The notes under the pieces are model-generated. The model worked only from the letters and a program-made list of their open reading frames with translations. It had not been told where the DNA came from and ran no database searches. Shown here piece after piece: positions 1-8,166 of a stretch of 64,000 nt of DNA. Both the position numbers and the translations under genes were made by a program. Numbering within the stretch: the stretch's first letter is position 1; the number at the start of each line of letters is the position of its first letter. This DNA is from JAKZVK01 sp965237575 (GTDB lineage: Bacteria; Acidobacteriota; Terriglobia; Bryobacterales; UBA6623), in NCBI GenBank assembly GCA_965237575.1, contig CBDEGI010000003.1, positions 744,001-808,000 on the forward strand, in the 5' to 3' direction.

Positions 1-1
1 C

Positions 2-316
2 AACATCGTCCTCGGCAAGCCCAACGACTGGCGTTGCCGCGCCGGCGCACGCTATCTCTATGTCTGCGAGGACGGCTTGGTGCACTACTGCTCGCAGCAG
101 CGCGGGGCCCCGGGCATCCCCGTTGAGGAGTACACGGTCAAGCACATTCGCCAGGCCTACATGAGTCGTAAAGATTGCGCTCCGCTCTGCACGATCTCCT
201 GCGTGCACAAGGTCGCTACGGTCGACTCGTGGCGTGACCCTCAGACCATCAAGTCGCCCGTGAAGGCCCCCTCGATGGAGCCCGAGCCGTTGGTGCAGCT
301 TCAGATCGCTGAGTAA
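2..316 (+). CDS. C-terminal part of a radical SAM protein with SPASM-like cysteine tail
   Basis: The open frame enters from the left edge, so the N-terminus and the radical SAM CxxxCxxC motif are outside the window. The visible 104 residues carry cysteines spaced as in SPASM/twitch tails that bind auxiliary iron-sulfur clusters: CRAGARYLYVCEDG, HYCSQQRG, DCAPLCTISCVHK. Such proteins are cytoplasmic and use SAM radical chemistry on peptides or small molecules; the substrate cannot be inferred here. The frame ends at a TAA and is followed by a G/C-rich hairpin. The family call is by motif recognition only. Confidence 0.75.
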   Translation, partial: NIVLGKPNDWRCRAGARYLYVCEDGLVHYCSQQRGAPGIPVEEYTVKHIRQAYMSRKDCAPLCTISCVHKVATVDSWRDPQTIKSPVKAPSMEPEPLVQLQIAE

Positions 317-705
317 CCCCCAAAATCGGCCCTTCGTTTCCGCTCGCGGAGGGGCCTTGAGCGCTCAATCAGGCTCTTTCGCGATCAGGCGAATCCCTTA
401 CCCGTTCGGGTTCACCCCTTAGCTGTAAACGTGTGTGACAGGCCGGTTTTTCTGCGTTGTCAGCCGTTAGGCCGGTTTGTTGCACCGGGCTACGCTTGCT
501 TTCGCCTTAGTACGGGAGTCCTAGCCGCCGCACGAGACGTACCAGCTTCGCCTACGTATATTCCTATCCTCAAAAAGGTACTCCCGGTCCATTGGCAGAT
601 CCTGCAAGTTGCCGCATCATGAACCACAGGAACACGGCTCACTTCCGGAATCTGTTCCCGCAGCCAATTGTTCGATTCGAACCAAAATCATCAGAGGAGA
701 AAAGC
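317..705. other. Intergenic stretch, no gene seen
   Basis: This 389-base stretch lies between the radical SAM tail and the pilin. Short open frames here do not resemble any protein. It holds a weak hairpin just after the first gene and presumably the pilin promoter. I could not identify a convincing -35/-10 pair or a riboswitch. GTTCGATTCGAAC at about 674–686 looks like a tRNA T-loop but no cloverleaf surrounds it. Confidence 0.5.
328..356 (+). terminator. Possible weak terminator hairpin
   Basis: GGCCC (328–332) can pair with GGGCC (352–356), with an inner CCGC-TC-GCGG stem. The stem is bulged and there is no good T tract after it, so it may be only a mild transcription barrier behind the radical SAM gene. 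Confidence 0.3.
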
Positions 706-894
706 ATGAACAAACTGTACAGTTTTATCGTAAGGCTCTCGCAAGACGAGCGAGCGCAGGATATGGTTGAGTACTCGTTGCTGGCCGGCTTCATCGCGGT
801 TGCCGCGGGCGCGGTTCTTCCCGGCATTTCCACCAGCATCAGCCAGATCTTCAGCAAGATGGCCAGCGTCACCAACGCAGCGGCCACCAAGTAA
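706..894 (+). CDS. Flp-type (type IVb) pilin
   Basis: A 62-residue protein with a short charged leader, the prepilin core AQDMVEYSLLAGF, then one hydrophobic helix of about 20 residues ending in VLPGIS. Glu22-Tyr23 match the conserved EY of Flp pilins. The predicted cleavage falls after Ala17 rather than the usual Gly. Flp pilins polymerise into surface tad pili for adhesion after processing by TadV. The ATG at 706 is chosen because AGAGGAG ends seven bases upstream and the hydrophobic core then sits where it should. No tad assembly genes are in the window, so the pilin stands alone and is followed by its own terminator. Confidence 0.85.
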   Translation: MNKLYSFIVRLSQDERAQDMVEYSLLAGFIAVAAGAVLPGISTSISQIFSKMASVTNAAATK

Positions 895-921
895 CTCGAG
901 TCCCATAGTGTCCTTCGAGCG

Positions 922-968
922 GAGCCGGAGTACAGCCCTCGTGGTTGTGCTCCGGCTCTTTGGGTTTT
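922..968 (+). terminator. Rho-independent terminator behind the pilin gene
   Basis: GAGCCGGAG (922–930) pairs perfectly with CTCCGGCTC (950–958). The pairing continues inward through ACAGCC/GGTTGT with G·U wobbles, giving about 16 pairs and a 5-base loop, followed by TTTGGGTTTT. It is strong enough to end the monocistronic pilin transcript before the convergent histidine kinase gene. Confidence 0.85.
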
Positions 969-984
969 AGCCGGCTTTGTGGGA

Positions 985-3117
985 CTACCGTGTCGGCTGG
1001 GCGCCGGCGAGAACGTCAGCCCCCTCGGGGTCCTCCTGTCGCGAGGCGCTCGGTTCAAGCCAGCGCGCCAGCGCCGCCGCGAGGGCTTTCGGGGCAATCG
1101 GCTTGGTCAGGTAGTCGTCCATTCCCGCGGCCAGACACTGTTTCCGGTCTTCCGGCATGGCGTTTGCCGTGAGCGCGATGACCGGCGTACGGCGGCTGCC
1201 CCCTTCGCGGTGGCGAATCTCGGCGGTCGCCTGCAGGCCGTCCATTTCCGGCATTTGGCAGTCCATGAGGATCACGTCGAAGCCGCCTTGCTGTTGCGCC
1301 TCCACCGCCTCGAGGCCGTTAGTCACCGCTTCGGCGGCATAGCCGAGCTTATCAAGGAGCTTGACGGCCACCCGGCGGTTCACGACGTTATCGTCGGCCA
1401 CCAGGACCCGAAACCTGTCGCCGTTGGCCCGCCGCAGACTCCGGGCAGGCCAAGCGGCGGGAATCGCCTTCGCCTCGCCGAAGCTGACGTCCAGCGCCAG
1501 CTTCAATCGTTCGAGAAGCTGTGAGCGCTTGACCGGCTTGGTGACGTAGGCGACCGCGGGCGACTCACCAAGCTTGCGGCCCAGGGGCCGTAGGATGATG
1601 ACGGGGCTCCCGCCAAGGCCGGCGTCATCCCGGATCTGGCAGGTGAGCTCCAACCCATCCACGCCGGGCATCTCCCAATCGGCGATCACAACGTCATAGG
1701 GCTGCTCCGTCCGCCCACGCATCTTCTCGATCGCCTCGGGAACCTCCGCCGCCGTGTCGGCCGTGAGCTTCCACGACCGCAGGTAATCCGCCAGCAACTC
1801 GCGGCAGGTGGCGTTGTCGTCCACCACGAGCGCTGTGCACCCCTGGATCTTCTTCGCTTTCGCCGGCGCCTCGGGCCGGCGGGACGGTTTTTCCAGCACC
1901 GCTGTGAACCAGAAAGTGGATCCCTCATGCGGCCGGCTGTCCACCCCGACCTCGCCTTGCATCAAGTTTGCAAGCTGTTTGCAGATCGCCAGGCCCAGCC
2001 CGGTGCCGCCGTACTTTCGCGTCGTGCTTCCGGCGGCCTGGTTAAAGGGGTGGAAGAGCCGCTTCTGTTGTTCCTTCGAGACCCCGATGCCGGTGTCGCG
2101 CACCGAGAAGAGCAAGGTCACGTTCTGCTCGGTTTCCTGCCTCATCTCGACACGAGCGACGACCTCGCCCCGGTCGGTGAACTTGACGGCGTTGCCGACC
2201 AAGTTCACGAGCACCTGACGCACTCGTCCGGGATCTCCGAGCAGGTGGTGTGGTAGGTCGGCGGGGACAACAGCCGCCAGCTCCACCCCTTTGGAATGGG
2301 CCCGGTCCGCCAGCAACTCGACCGCCCCTTCGACCGTCTCAGCCAGATCCATCTCGATCACCTCGAAGGTCATCTTGCCCGCCTCGATCTTCGAGAAGTC
2401 GAGAATGTCGTTGACAATGGCCAGCAGCGAGTCCGCGCTCAGCCGCGCCGTCTCGGCGTACTCACGTTGCTCCTCGTCGAGCTTGGTCTCGAGCAGCAGG
2501 CTGGTCATGCCGATGACACCGTTCATCGGCGTGCGGATCTCATGGCTCATGGTCGCGAGAAACTCGCTCTTGAGGCGGACCGATTCCAGGGCCTGGTCGC
2601 GTACCGCCGCCAGTTCCGCGGATTGACGTTGCAGGACCTCGCCCCGTGCCGCGATCGTTTGTTGGGACACTTCCAGGTCCGTCACGTTCTTCCCGAGCAT
2701 TCGCTCGGCGTGGGTCGATCGGCGCATCTGCACCCCCAGCATTCTCTGAGCCAGGCAGAGCCCGACCGCGATGGTCGCGAAGCCGCCGATCTCGAGCACG
2801 CATTGCACGACTATCGTCCACAGCTCCGGCTCGTCGGTGAACTCGTCGAGGAAGTCAATCAACGAGCCCAGTACAAAGGCGTTCCAACCGAACTGAAGAA
2901 CCTTGACGCGCAGGCCGACGATGAACACGTAGGCGACTAGGGCGATCACGACGTACACACCTTCGAGCGCGGCGTCGGGCCAGCTCGTCTTTCCATGAAG
3001 AGGGAATACGGACAGCCACGCCACAGGCGTGACTACGCACACGACCCCGAAAAAGAACTGATAGGGGAGGTCGTGCTTACAGAGGTCGGTGAGCCAGTGG
3101 TGGTCGCGGCCAAACAA
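985..3117 (-). CDS. Hybrid sensor histidine kinase with two receiver domains
   Basis: A 710-residue membrane kinase. About four hydrophobic segments lie between residues 20 and 125, followed by a coiled coil (about 125–180). HisKA has SHEIRTPMNG with His192. HATPase has N-box NLVGNAVKF, DTGIGV and GTGLGLA. Two receiver domains follow, with phospho-acceptors Asp480 (VVIADWEMPG) and Asp619 (VILMDCQMPEMDG). No Hpt or DNA-binding output is present, so a separate phosphotransfer partner is expected. There is no large periplasmic sensor, so the membrane part probably senses. The start is a TTG; the frame stays open upstream to about 3225 without ATG, GTG or TTG, so the N-terminus is uncertain. It is convergent with the pilin gene and stands alone. 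Confidence 0.92.
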   Translation of the reverse strand: MFGRDHHWLTDLCKHDLPYQFFFGVVCVVTPVAWLSVFPLHGKTSWPDAALEGVYVVIALVAYVFIVGLRVKVLQFGWNAFVLGSLIDFLDEFTDEPELWTIVVQCVLEIGGFATIAVGLCLAQRMLGVQMRRSTHAERMLGKNVTDLEVSQQTIAARGEVLQRQSAELAAVRDQALESVRLKSEFLATMSHEIRTPMNGVIGMTSLLLETKLDEEQREYAETARLSADSLLAIVNDILDFSKIEAGKMTFEVIEMDLAETVEGAVELLADRAHSKGVELAAVVPADLPHHLLGDPGRVRQVLVNLVGNAVKFTDRGEVVARVEMRQETEQNVTLLFSVRDTGIGVSKEQQKRLFHPFNQAAGSTTRKYGGTGLGLAICKQLANLMQGEVGVDSRPHEGSTFWFTAVLEKPSRRPEAPAKAKKIQGCTALVVDDNATCRELLADYLRSWKLTADTAAEVPEAIEKMRGRTEQPYDVVIADWEMPGVDGLELTCQIRDDAGLGGSPVIILRPLGRKLGESPAVAYVTKPVKRSQLLERLKLALDVSFGEAKAIPAAWPARSLRRANGDRFRVLVADDNVVNRRVAVKLLDKLGYAAEAVTNGLEAVEAQQQGGFDVILMDCQMPEMDGLQATAEIRHREGGSRRTPVIALTANAMPEDRKQCLAAGMDDYLTKPIAPKALAAALARWLEPSASRQEDPEGADVLAGAQPTR

Positions 3118-3491
3118 AGTTCGGTCCCAGTATCCGCTCCCGTCGGCCCCCCTGCGACCGCAGGAAGCGTGCAGGCCTTGCAGCAGGCGCTCGACGGACC
3201 AGAGGTCTAAGGATCTTATCGGTCAAGACCTGGGCGAGAGCGCCCTATCGTGGGCGCGGGTGGGAATGGACGGGCTACCGTGAACTCATGAGGAGGACAG
3301 GCTTACGCGGAGGGTCCAGGCACGCGCCGCCACCGTTTGGCCCATCAGTTCATCGGGGATACGGTGTGCGAAGTGTCCTGATCGGGCCACCTGGTCGCCG
3401 ACATCGCGAACGACGACGAGGCGCTGATCGGCTTCGCGACACGGGCCTGAGGGGAAGACGATCGCCGTGGGTCGCGCACGGAATCCAAAGG
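3118..3491. other. Intergenic stretch, no gene seen
   Basis: The frame of the kinase remains open to about 3225 but lacks a normal start codon. The remainder up to the HNH gene shows only short arginine-rich frames without recognisable content. No hairpin or repeat of note was seen. Confidence 0.45.
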
Positions 3492-3830
3492 CTATGCTGA
3501 TTCCGCAGTCCCGGCGGCATCAAGTTGCTTCAGATGCTGCTCCCACTCGCGGCGGCGGCGTTGGCGCTCGGCCTGAACGAGATCTCTAGCGTTCTCGAAG
3601 CTCGCGTACTTCCGGCGGCCTTTCAGAATGTTACAGACTCGGCAGGCCGTCACCAAATTCGTGGGGTCCTTGGTGCCTCCCTCAGCGCGAGGAACCACGA
3701 AGTCCACACTCATCATCAGAGCATTATCGAAACTTTGGGTTCCATCGAGCCCACAATAGTGGCAACGAAAGCGGTCGCGCTTCAATATCGCCAGCGCCTC
3801 ATCGTACGTCAGCGGCTCTTCCTTGGGCAT
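3492..3830 (-). CDS. HNH-family protein with substituted first histidine
   Basis: A 112-residue soluble protein. It has the zinc-type CHYCG and ACRVCN cysteine pairs of HNH nucleases and the core VDFVVPRAEGGTKDPTNLV. In active HNH enzymes the residue after the Asp is His (DHxxP), the general base. Here the codon is TTC (Phe), two base changes from His, so catalysis may be lost or altered. A basic helical tail (QRRRREWEQHL) follows and could bind nucleic acid. There is no adjacent methylase or toxin–antitoxin partner. It precedes the Cache gene on the same strand but is separated by about 100 bases. Confidence 0.8.
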   Translation of the reverse strand: MPKEEPLTYDEALAILKRDRFRCHYCGLDGTQSFDNALMMSVDFVVPRAEGGTKDPTNLVTACRVCNILKGRRKYASFENARDLVQAERQRRRREWEQHLKQLDAAGTAESA

Positions 3831-3936
3831 ACGTTAGCCTCCCATTCCTATTCCTCAAGGAACCCCAAGGCACCTGCAAGGCAGCCGGCACGCATCCGCC
3901 CCCAGAGGTCTCTGACACTCTGTTCCATTCGAAGCG

Positions 3937-5079
3937 TTACCTCCATTCTCTCAGGGGATTTGCACCGCCGTAACAGTACGGCTCGACGCGCTCCTCAACA
4001 CTCTCCTTCGGAGACAACGAAAAATAAACGAACAATAGGACGACAGCCCCCAGCCCAATGAAGGCTAGCAGAAGGAGCGCTTGCTGCGGGGCTTGAAGCT
4101 CCGTTAAAGCCTCGGAGGAGCGCTGTGCCACAAGCACAGCCCAGTCCAAGCTCTGAAAATCTTCCTTAAGTCCTGTGTCCGCGTAGCCGATCAATGTGTC
4201 GCCTTCACCGGACAGGTCCGCCCTGAGATAGGAAGCGGGACTCCCTCGGAATGCCGGCACGGCGTCCATAACGGCCGCGAACTCCTGCGACTGGACGTCC
4301 ATGGACAAGCCGCGGCCTTCCGAAGTACTGATGATGGTGCCGTCCCCCTTGACGAGCATCATCCTCCCCGTCGGACCGATCTGAGTTCGCCTGAGGGCGG
4401 GAAACAGGCTGGTGACCTCAATGAGGGCGTCCAGCGTGCCGAGAAACTCAGCCGTGTCGTCCGCCACCACAGGCACTCCTATACCGATGTAGTTGGACTT
4501 GCTGGCTTCGTCGTAAAGGATATCGGTCAAGCTGATGGCGCCGCGGCCGTCGGCATAGATGTTTTGCCAGTACTCTTCATCCGCTTGGAAATAGTCCAAC
4601 GTCTTGTGACTTGCGGCAATCGTGGCACCCCTGTCGTCGGTGACGGTGATCCTGAGGAACTTGGGATCGATCAGCAGCTTGCGGCGCAGCGCGCGAGAGA
4701 TAGGGGACGCCAGGATTCCGCGGACCAGCGCCTCGCCATCCGGCCGGTTCCAAATCACTTCCCTCTGCTCGATCCTGGCGGTGACCTGCGACTGACTCAA
4801 GCCATCATACGCCCGTTTAGCTGCAGCAACTCCGTCGACCACCGCCGAGTCCGAGGCCATCAGCGCGGTCTCCACCATGTGCGCCCGGATGAACTGAGCC
4901 ACCTCGTCAGCACTGGCCTGCGCGTTGGTTGCAAACTGCCGGCCAATGGTTTCCTGCAGATGACCACCACTCTGATCGATTTGATAAAGCGTAATCAGGC
5001 TGATCGGAACTATCGTTACCACGGCTCCGATGAGCAGTTTCCGGAAGGAAACACAGAACTCAAAGCGCTCTTGCGGCAC
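3937..5079 (-). CDS. Membrane-anchored Cache-type sensor without output domain
   Basis: 380 residues. Transmembrane helix one is at about 11–31, followed by an extracytoplasmic region of some 300 residues with double-Cache features: a long N-terminal helix, then ITVTDDRGATIAASHKT, YWQNIYADGRGAISLTDI, and later MMLVKGDGTIISTSEG. A second hydrophobic helix (about 333–357) is followed by only some 20 cytoplasmic residues. In chemoreceptors and kinases this layout is followed by HAMP and a signalling domain, and here none exists. Cache domains bind small ligands such as amino or organic acids. The protein may act through a partner or be a truncated receptor. The final residues (EPYCYGGANPLREWR) look unconserved, which is compatible with loss of the 3' part. 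Confidence 0.75.
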   Translation of the reverse strand: MPQERFEFCVSFRKLLIGAVVTIVPISLITLYQIDQSGGHLQETIGRQFATNAQASADEVAQFIRAHMVETALMASDSAVVDGVAAAKRAYDGLSQSQVTARIEQREVIWNRPDGEALVRGILASPISRALRRKLLIDPKFLRITVTDDRGATIAASHKTLDYFQADEEYWQNIYADGRGAISLTDILYDEASKSNYIGIGVPVVADDTAEFLGTLDALIEVTSLFPALRRTQIGPTGRMMLVKGDGTIISTSEGRGLSMDVQSQEFAAVMDAVPAFRGSPASYLRADLSGEGDTLIGYADTGLKEDFQSLDWAVLVAQRSSEALTELQAPQQALLLLAFIGLGAVVLLFVYFSLSPKESVEERVEPYCYGGANPLREWR

Positions 5080-5275
5080 CGGCGACCTCCTTCGCTACCG
5101 AGATACGTGGGCCATCAGCATAGCCTAGATCAACACAGAAGTCCAAGCGCTGGAAAGACAGGCGTTGGGAGAGACGCCTCAGCATCGAAATCCCAACGGA
5201 ACCGGGTCTTCGTGCGCCCCTGCGGCGTCTCCAGCACTGCCACCGTCATCGAGTGGTCGCAGATCTCTGGATCCA

Positions 5276-5729
5276 CTAGGCGGGGTACCCACCAGTGATG
5301 TAGTCCTCAAGCTGATGGATCGTGCGGTCCTGGGCCGTGATGATCCAGTGGACGAGGTCGCCAACCGACAGCACTCCGACAACCCTCCCCCCCTCCACGA
5401 CCGGCAGGTGGCGGCAGCGCTTGTCCGTCATGCGTTGCATGCACTCATCTACCGTGGTGCTCAGGTTCACCGTGACGGCCGGGCTGGACATGATCTCACG
5501 GACCTTTATTTCCTTGGAGGAACGCCCGCGAGGATCACCTCACCTTACGCGCGTAGTCGCGCTCGGAAATAATCCCGACCAGATCGCTCCCGTCCATGAC
5601 GACAAGAGCGCCGATACCGCTATCAGCCATCTTCTCTAGAGCCTCGTAGACCGTCACGTGCGGGGCGATGGAGTACACCTGCGATCCCTTCTGCTTGAGA
5701 ATGAGCTCGACTCGGTCGAGAAGTTTCAC
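5276..5729 (-). pseudogene. Two-CBS-domain protein, disrupted by frameshift
   Basis: The N-terminal half (GTG start at 5729 with GGAGGGG upstream) reads VYEALEKMADSGIGALVVMDG and ends ISERDYARKVR-stop. The C-terminal half in another frame reads VREIMSSPAVTV and RHLPVVEGGRVVGVLSVGDLV. Intact relatives read KVILxGRSSKE across the junction. A tandem CACCT duplication (5536–5545, plus strand) together with one missing base near 5524 explains the break. Intact proteins of this type (about 143 residues) bind adenine nucleotides as stand-alone regulatory modules. The gene is divergent from the CPA2 antiporter and could once have regulated it, but that is inference. Confidence 0.85.
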
Positions 5730-5965
5730 TGCGGACCCCTCCGGATGAGACTACGATGGAGGCGGAAAGCATTGCAGCATGGCGCGATCGGCCGCTTTAG
5801 CCTACTCTCAGGCGGGTTTCTTCGGGCTCGAGATCCACCATCGCCCGTCTCTCGGCGGCTTAGGTCAACCAGTTCATCGCAGGTTTGCTGCTCGCCTAAC
5901 GGTGCGAACGTGCAGGTCCCACGTCCCGCCCATTCACCGGCCCTTGCAACCCAGTTTGCTGGGGC

Positions 5966-7987
5966 ATGGGACAATTGTCGCTTGTGGGTATAGCCGCTGA
6001 CATTGTTCTGATTGTCGTCGCCGGACTGCTGGGAGGGCTCCTGGCGCAGCGCCTGGGGCAACCGCTGCTGGTCGGCTACATCCTGGCCGGCGTGATGGTG
6101 GGGCCTCATACCGCCGGCCCCACGGTCGTCGAGATCGACGACATCGAGCTGTTGGCGGAAATCGGGGTGGCCCTGTTGCTCTTTGCGCTCGGCCTGGAAG
6201 TTTCTTTTCGCGACCTGCGGCCGGTGCGGCGCGTGGCGCTCATCGGCGGGCCGATTCAAATTCTGCTGACTGCAGCTTTCGGATATGGCCTCGGCCGCAC
6301 GGTGCTTGGCTGGGGCCACGAGCCCGCGCTTTGGCTGGGAGCCATGTTTTCGCTTTCGAGCACGATGGTCGTGTTCAAGGTCCTGACGGCGCAGGGGGCC
6401 ACGCGCAGGCTGAGCAGCCGCGTGATGATCGGGATCCTGGTGGTTCAAGATCTGGCGGTGGCGCCGCTGCTCATTCTCCTGCCCAAGCTTGGAGACCTGC
6501 AAAACGCTCTGCCCGCGCTCGCACAAGCGGTGTTCCAAGGTGCGCTGTTTTTAGGTGCGATGGTTTTTCTTGGGACTAGGCTCATTCCGGCGCTTCTTAG
6601 AAAAGTCGCCGGTTTGAATTCCCGGGAGCTTTTCCTGGTGACGATCGTCGCCCTGGGCGTCGGGGTCGGCTATGGAACTTATCTTTTCGGGCTTTCGTTC
6701 GCGCTAGGTGCGTTCGTGGCAGGCATGGTACTGAGCGAATCGGAGTTCAGTCATCAAGCTCTGAGCGACATTGTGCCCCTGCGGGACATCTTCGGGCTGC
6801 TCTTCTTTGCGTCGGCCGGGATGCTGCTCGACCTCGCTCTTCTCGGGACTCACTTTACGCAGGTGGCCGTTACGATAGGGCTGGTCTTGTTCTTCAAGGC
6901 CTCCCTGATCGGGCTGCTGGTTCGTGCCTTTGGCTATTCGGAGATGGTGCCCTGGGCAGTGGGGCTGGGGTTGTCGCAAGTCGGTGAGTTCGCTTTTGTA
7001 CTGGCTCGCGCCGGGCAAAAGGGGGGCAACCTCACTGAGGAAGAGTATGCACTGGCCTTGACGGTGACCTTGGCGACGATGGTCCTTTCGCCCGGCCTGG
7101 CTCGTCTTGCTGAGCCCCTGCATGGTGTGTGGAGACGTTATCGGCCCGTCGAACGGCCCGCGAGCGTGGCCCATGTCCCCTCGGAAGGTCTGGAAGGGCA
7201 TGTCGTCGTCGCCGGACTGGGGCGCTCGGGGCGGGCGGCAGTGGAAGTCATGCGGCAGGTCGGCCTGCCGTTTGTGGTGATCGAGCTGAATCATGAGAGA
7301 GCAGAGACCGCCCGGCGGCAAGGGCTCCCGGTCGTCTGGGGGGACTCTTCAGCAGAGAAGGTACTGGAGGCGGCGGGCGTGCAGAAGGCGAGGCTGCTGC
7401 TGGTGGCGTTGCCCGACGCAGTGGGCACACGGCTGACCGTCGAGCAGGCCCGGCATCTGAATCCCTCCCTTCATGTCGTCGCTCGGGCGCTCTACCATGA
7501 GCACCTCGGTGAGCTGCATGAGATGGGAGTTTACGAGGCCGTGCAGCCGCAGTTTGAAGCCGGCCTGGAACTGGCCCGCCAGGTGCTGCTGCACTATTCG
7601 GTTCCAACGCACGAGATTCACCGCTTCAGTGAAGTTGTCCGTGGAGATCTCTATCAGCCGTTGCGGCAAGGTCCCCTGTCCCGCCGATACAGAGAGCTGC
7701 TGACGCATCTGCGCACCGCGGGCGACGCCCTGGAGCTGGATTGGGTGACGATTCCCGACGCGGCGACCGTTACCGGCTCGACGATCGGAGAAGTTGGCAT
7801 CCGCAAGAACACCGGCGCGTCGGCAGTAGCGGTCCTGCGGGGCGAAAGAGTGACGTCGAACCCCGGGCCGGACTGGGTGATAGAACCAGGGGACATGCTC
7901 GCTCTGCTGGGGACGGCCGAGCAGCGAGCGGAGGCGCGGGCGCTGCTGGAGGAAGTCAGCGAAGTCGACGAGGTTCAATCTGGGTAA
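5966..7987 (+). CDS. CPA2-family cation:proton antiporter with RCK (TrkA) domains
   Basis: 673 residues in the inner membrane. Residues 1–385 form about 12 hydrophobic helices with the typical opening GGLLAQRLGQPLLVGYILAG and LLLFALGLEVSF. TrkA-N/RCK follows from about 411 (GHVVVAGLGRSGRAA, then VIELNHE and WGDSS) and binds NAD(H) or nucleotide. TrkA-C follows at about 590–665. This is the KefB/YbaL layout: potassium or sodium exchange for protons, gated by the cytoplasmic ring. The ATG at 5966 gives a short cytoplasmic leader before helix one. The gene stands alone and is divergent from the broken CBS gene with a 236-base shared upstream region. Confidence 0.9.
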   Translation: MGQLSLVGIAADIVLIVVAGLLGGLLAQRLGQPLLVGYILAGVMVGPHTAGPTVVEIDDIELLAEIGVALLLFALGLEVSFRDLRPVRRVALIGGPIQILLTAAFGYGLGRTVLGWGHEPALWLGAMFSLSSTMVVFKVLTAQGATRRLSSRVMIGILVVQDLAVAPLLILLPKLGDLQNALPALAQAVFQGALFLGAMVFLGTRLIPALLRKVAGLNSRELFLVTIVALGVGVGYGTYLFGLSFALGAFVAGMVLSESEFSHQALSDIVPLRDIFGLLFFASAGMLLDLALLGTHFTQVAVTIGLVLFFKASLIGLLVRAFGYSEMVPWAVGLGLSQVGEFAFVLARAGQKGGNLTEEEYALALTVTLATMVLSPGLARLAEPLHGVWRRYRPVERPASVAHVPSEGLEGHVVVAGLGRSGRAAVEVMRQVGLPFVVIELNHERAETARRQGLPVVWGDSSAEKVLEAAGVQKARLLLVALPDAVGTRLTVEQARHLNPSLHVVARALYHEHLGELHEMGVYEAVQPQFEAGLELARQVLLHYSVPTHEIHRFSEVVRGDLYQPLRQGPLSRRYRELLTHLRTAGDALELDWVTIPDAATVTGSTIGEVGIRKNTGASAVAVLRGERVTSNPGPDWVIEPGDMLALLGTAEQRAEARALLEEVSEVDEVQSG

Positions 7988-8166
7988 GCGCTTGCGCAGG
8001 ACACTTCGGCGGCCAGGCCAGATCTAGGCATCACATTCGCCCGCCCCTGCCGGGGCTTGGATCCCGCCGCGCGCAAGCGGGCCCCACGCGCACATCCGGA
8101 CCGGCTCAGAACGAACCGCACCTTGTGACTATCGCGATTGGGGTGACCATTGCGATTGGGGCTGGA

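Noticed and set aside
674..686. GTTCGATTCGAAC as a tRNA T-arm
   Set aside because: No acceptor stem, anticodon arm or D-arm could be found around it, so it is a chance palindrome.
3288..3500. Plus-strand open frame before the HNH gene
   Set aside because: Arg-rich, no motif, and its end overlaps the end of the HNH gene on the other strand.
5520..5550. Programmed ribosomal frameshift in the CBS gene
   Set aside because: No slippery heptamer is present; a 5-bp tandem duplication plus a one-base loss explains the break directly.
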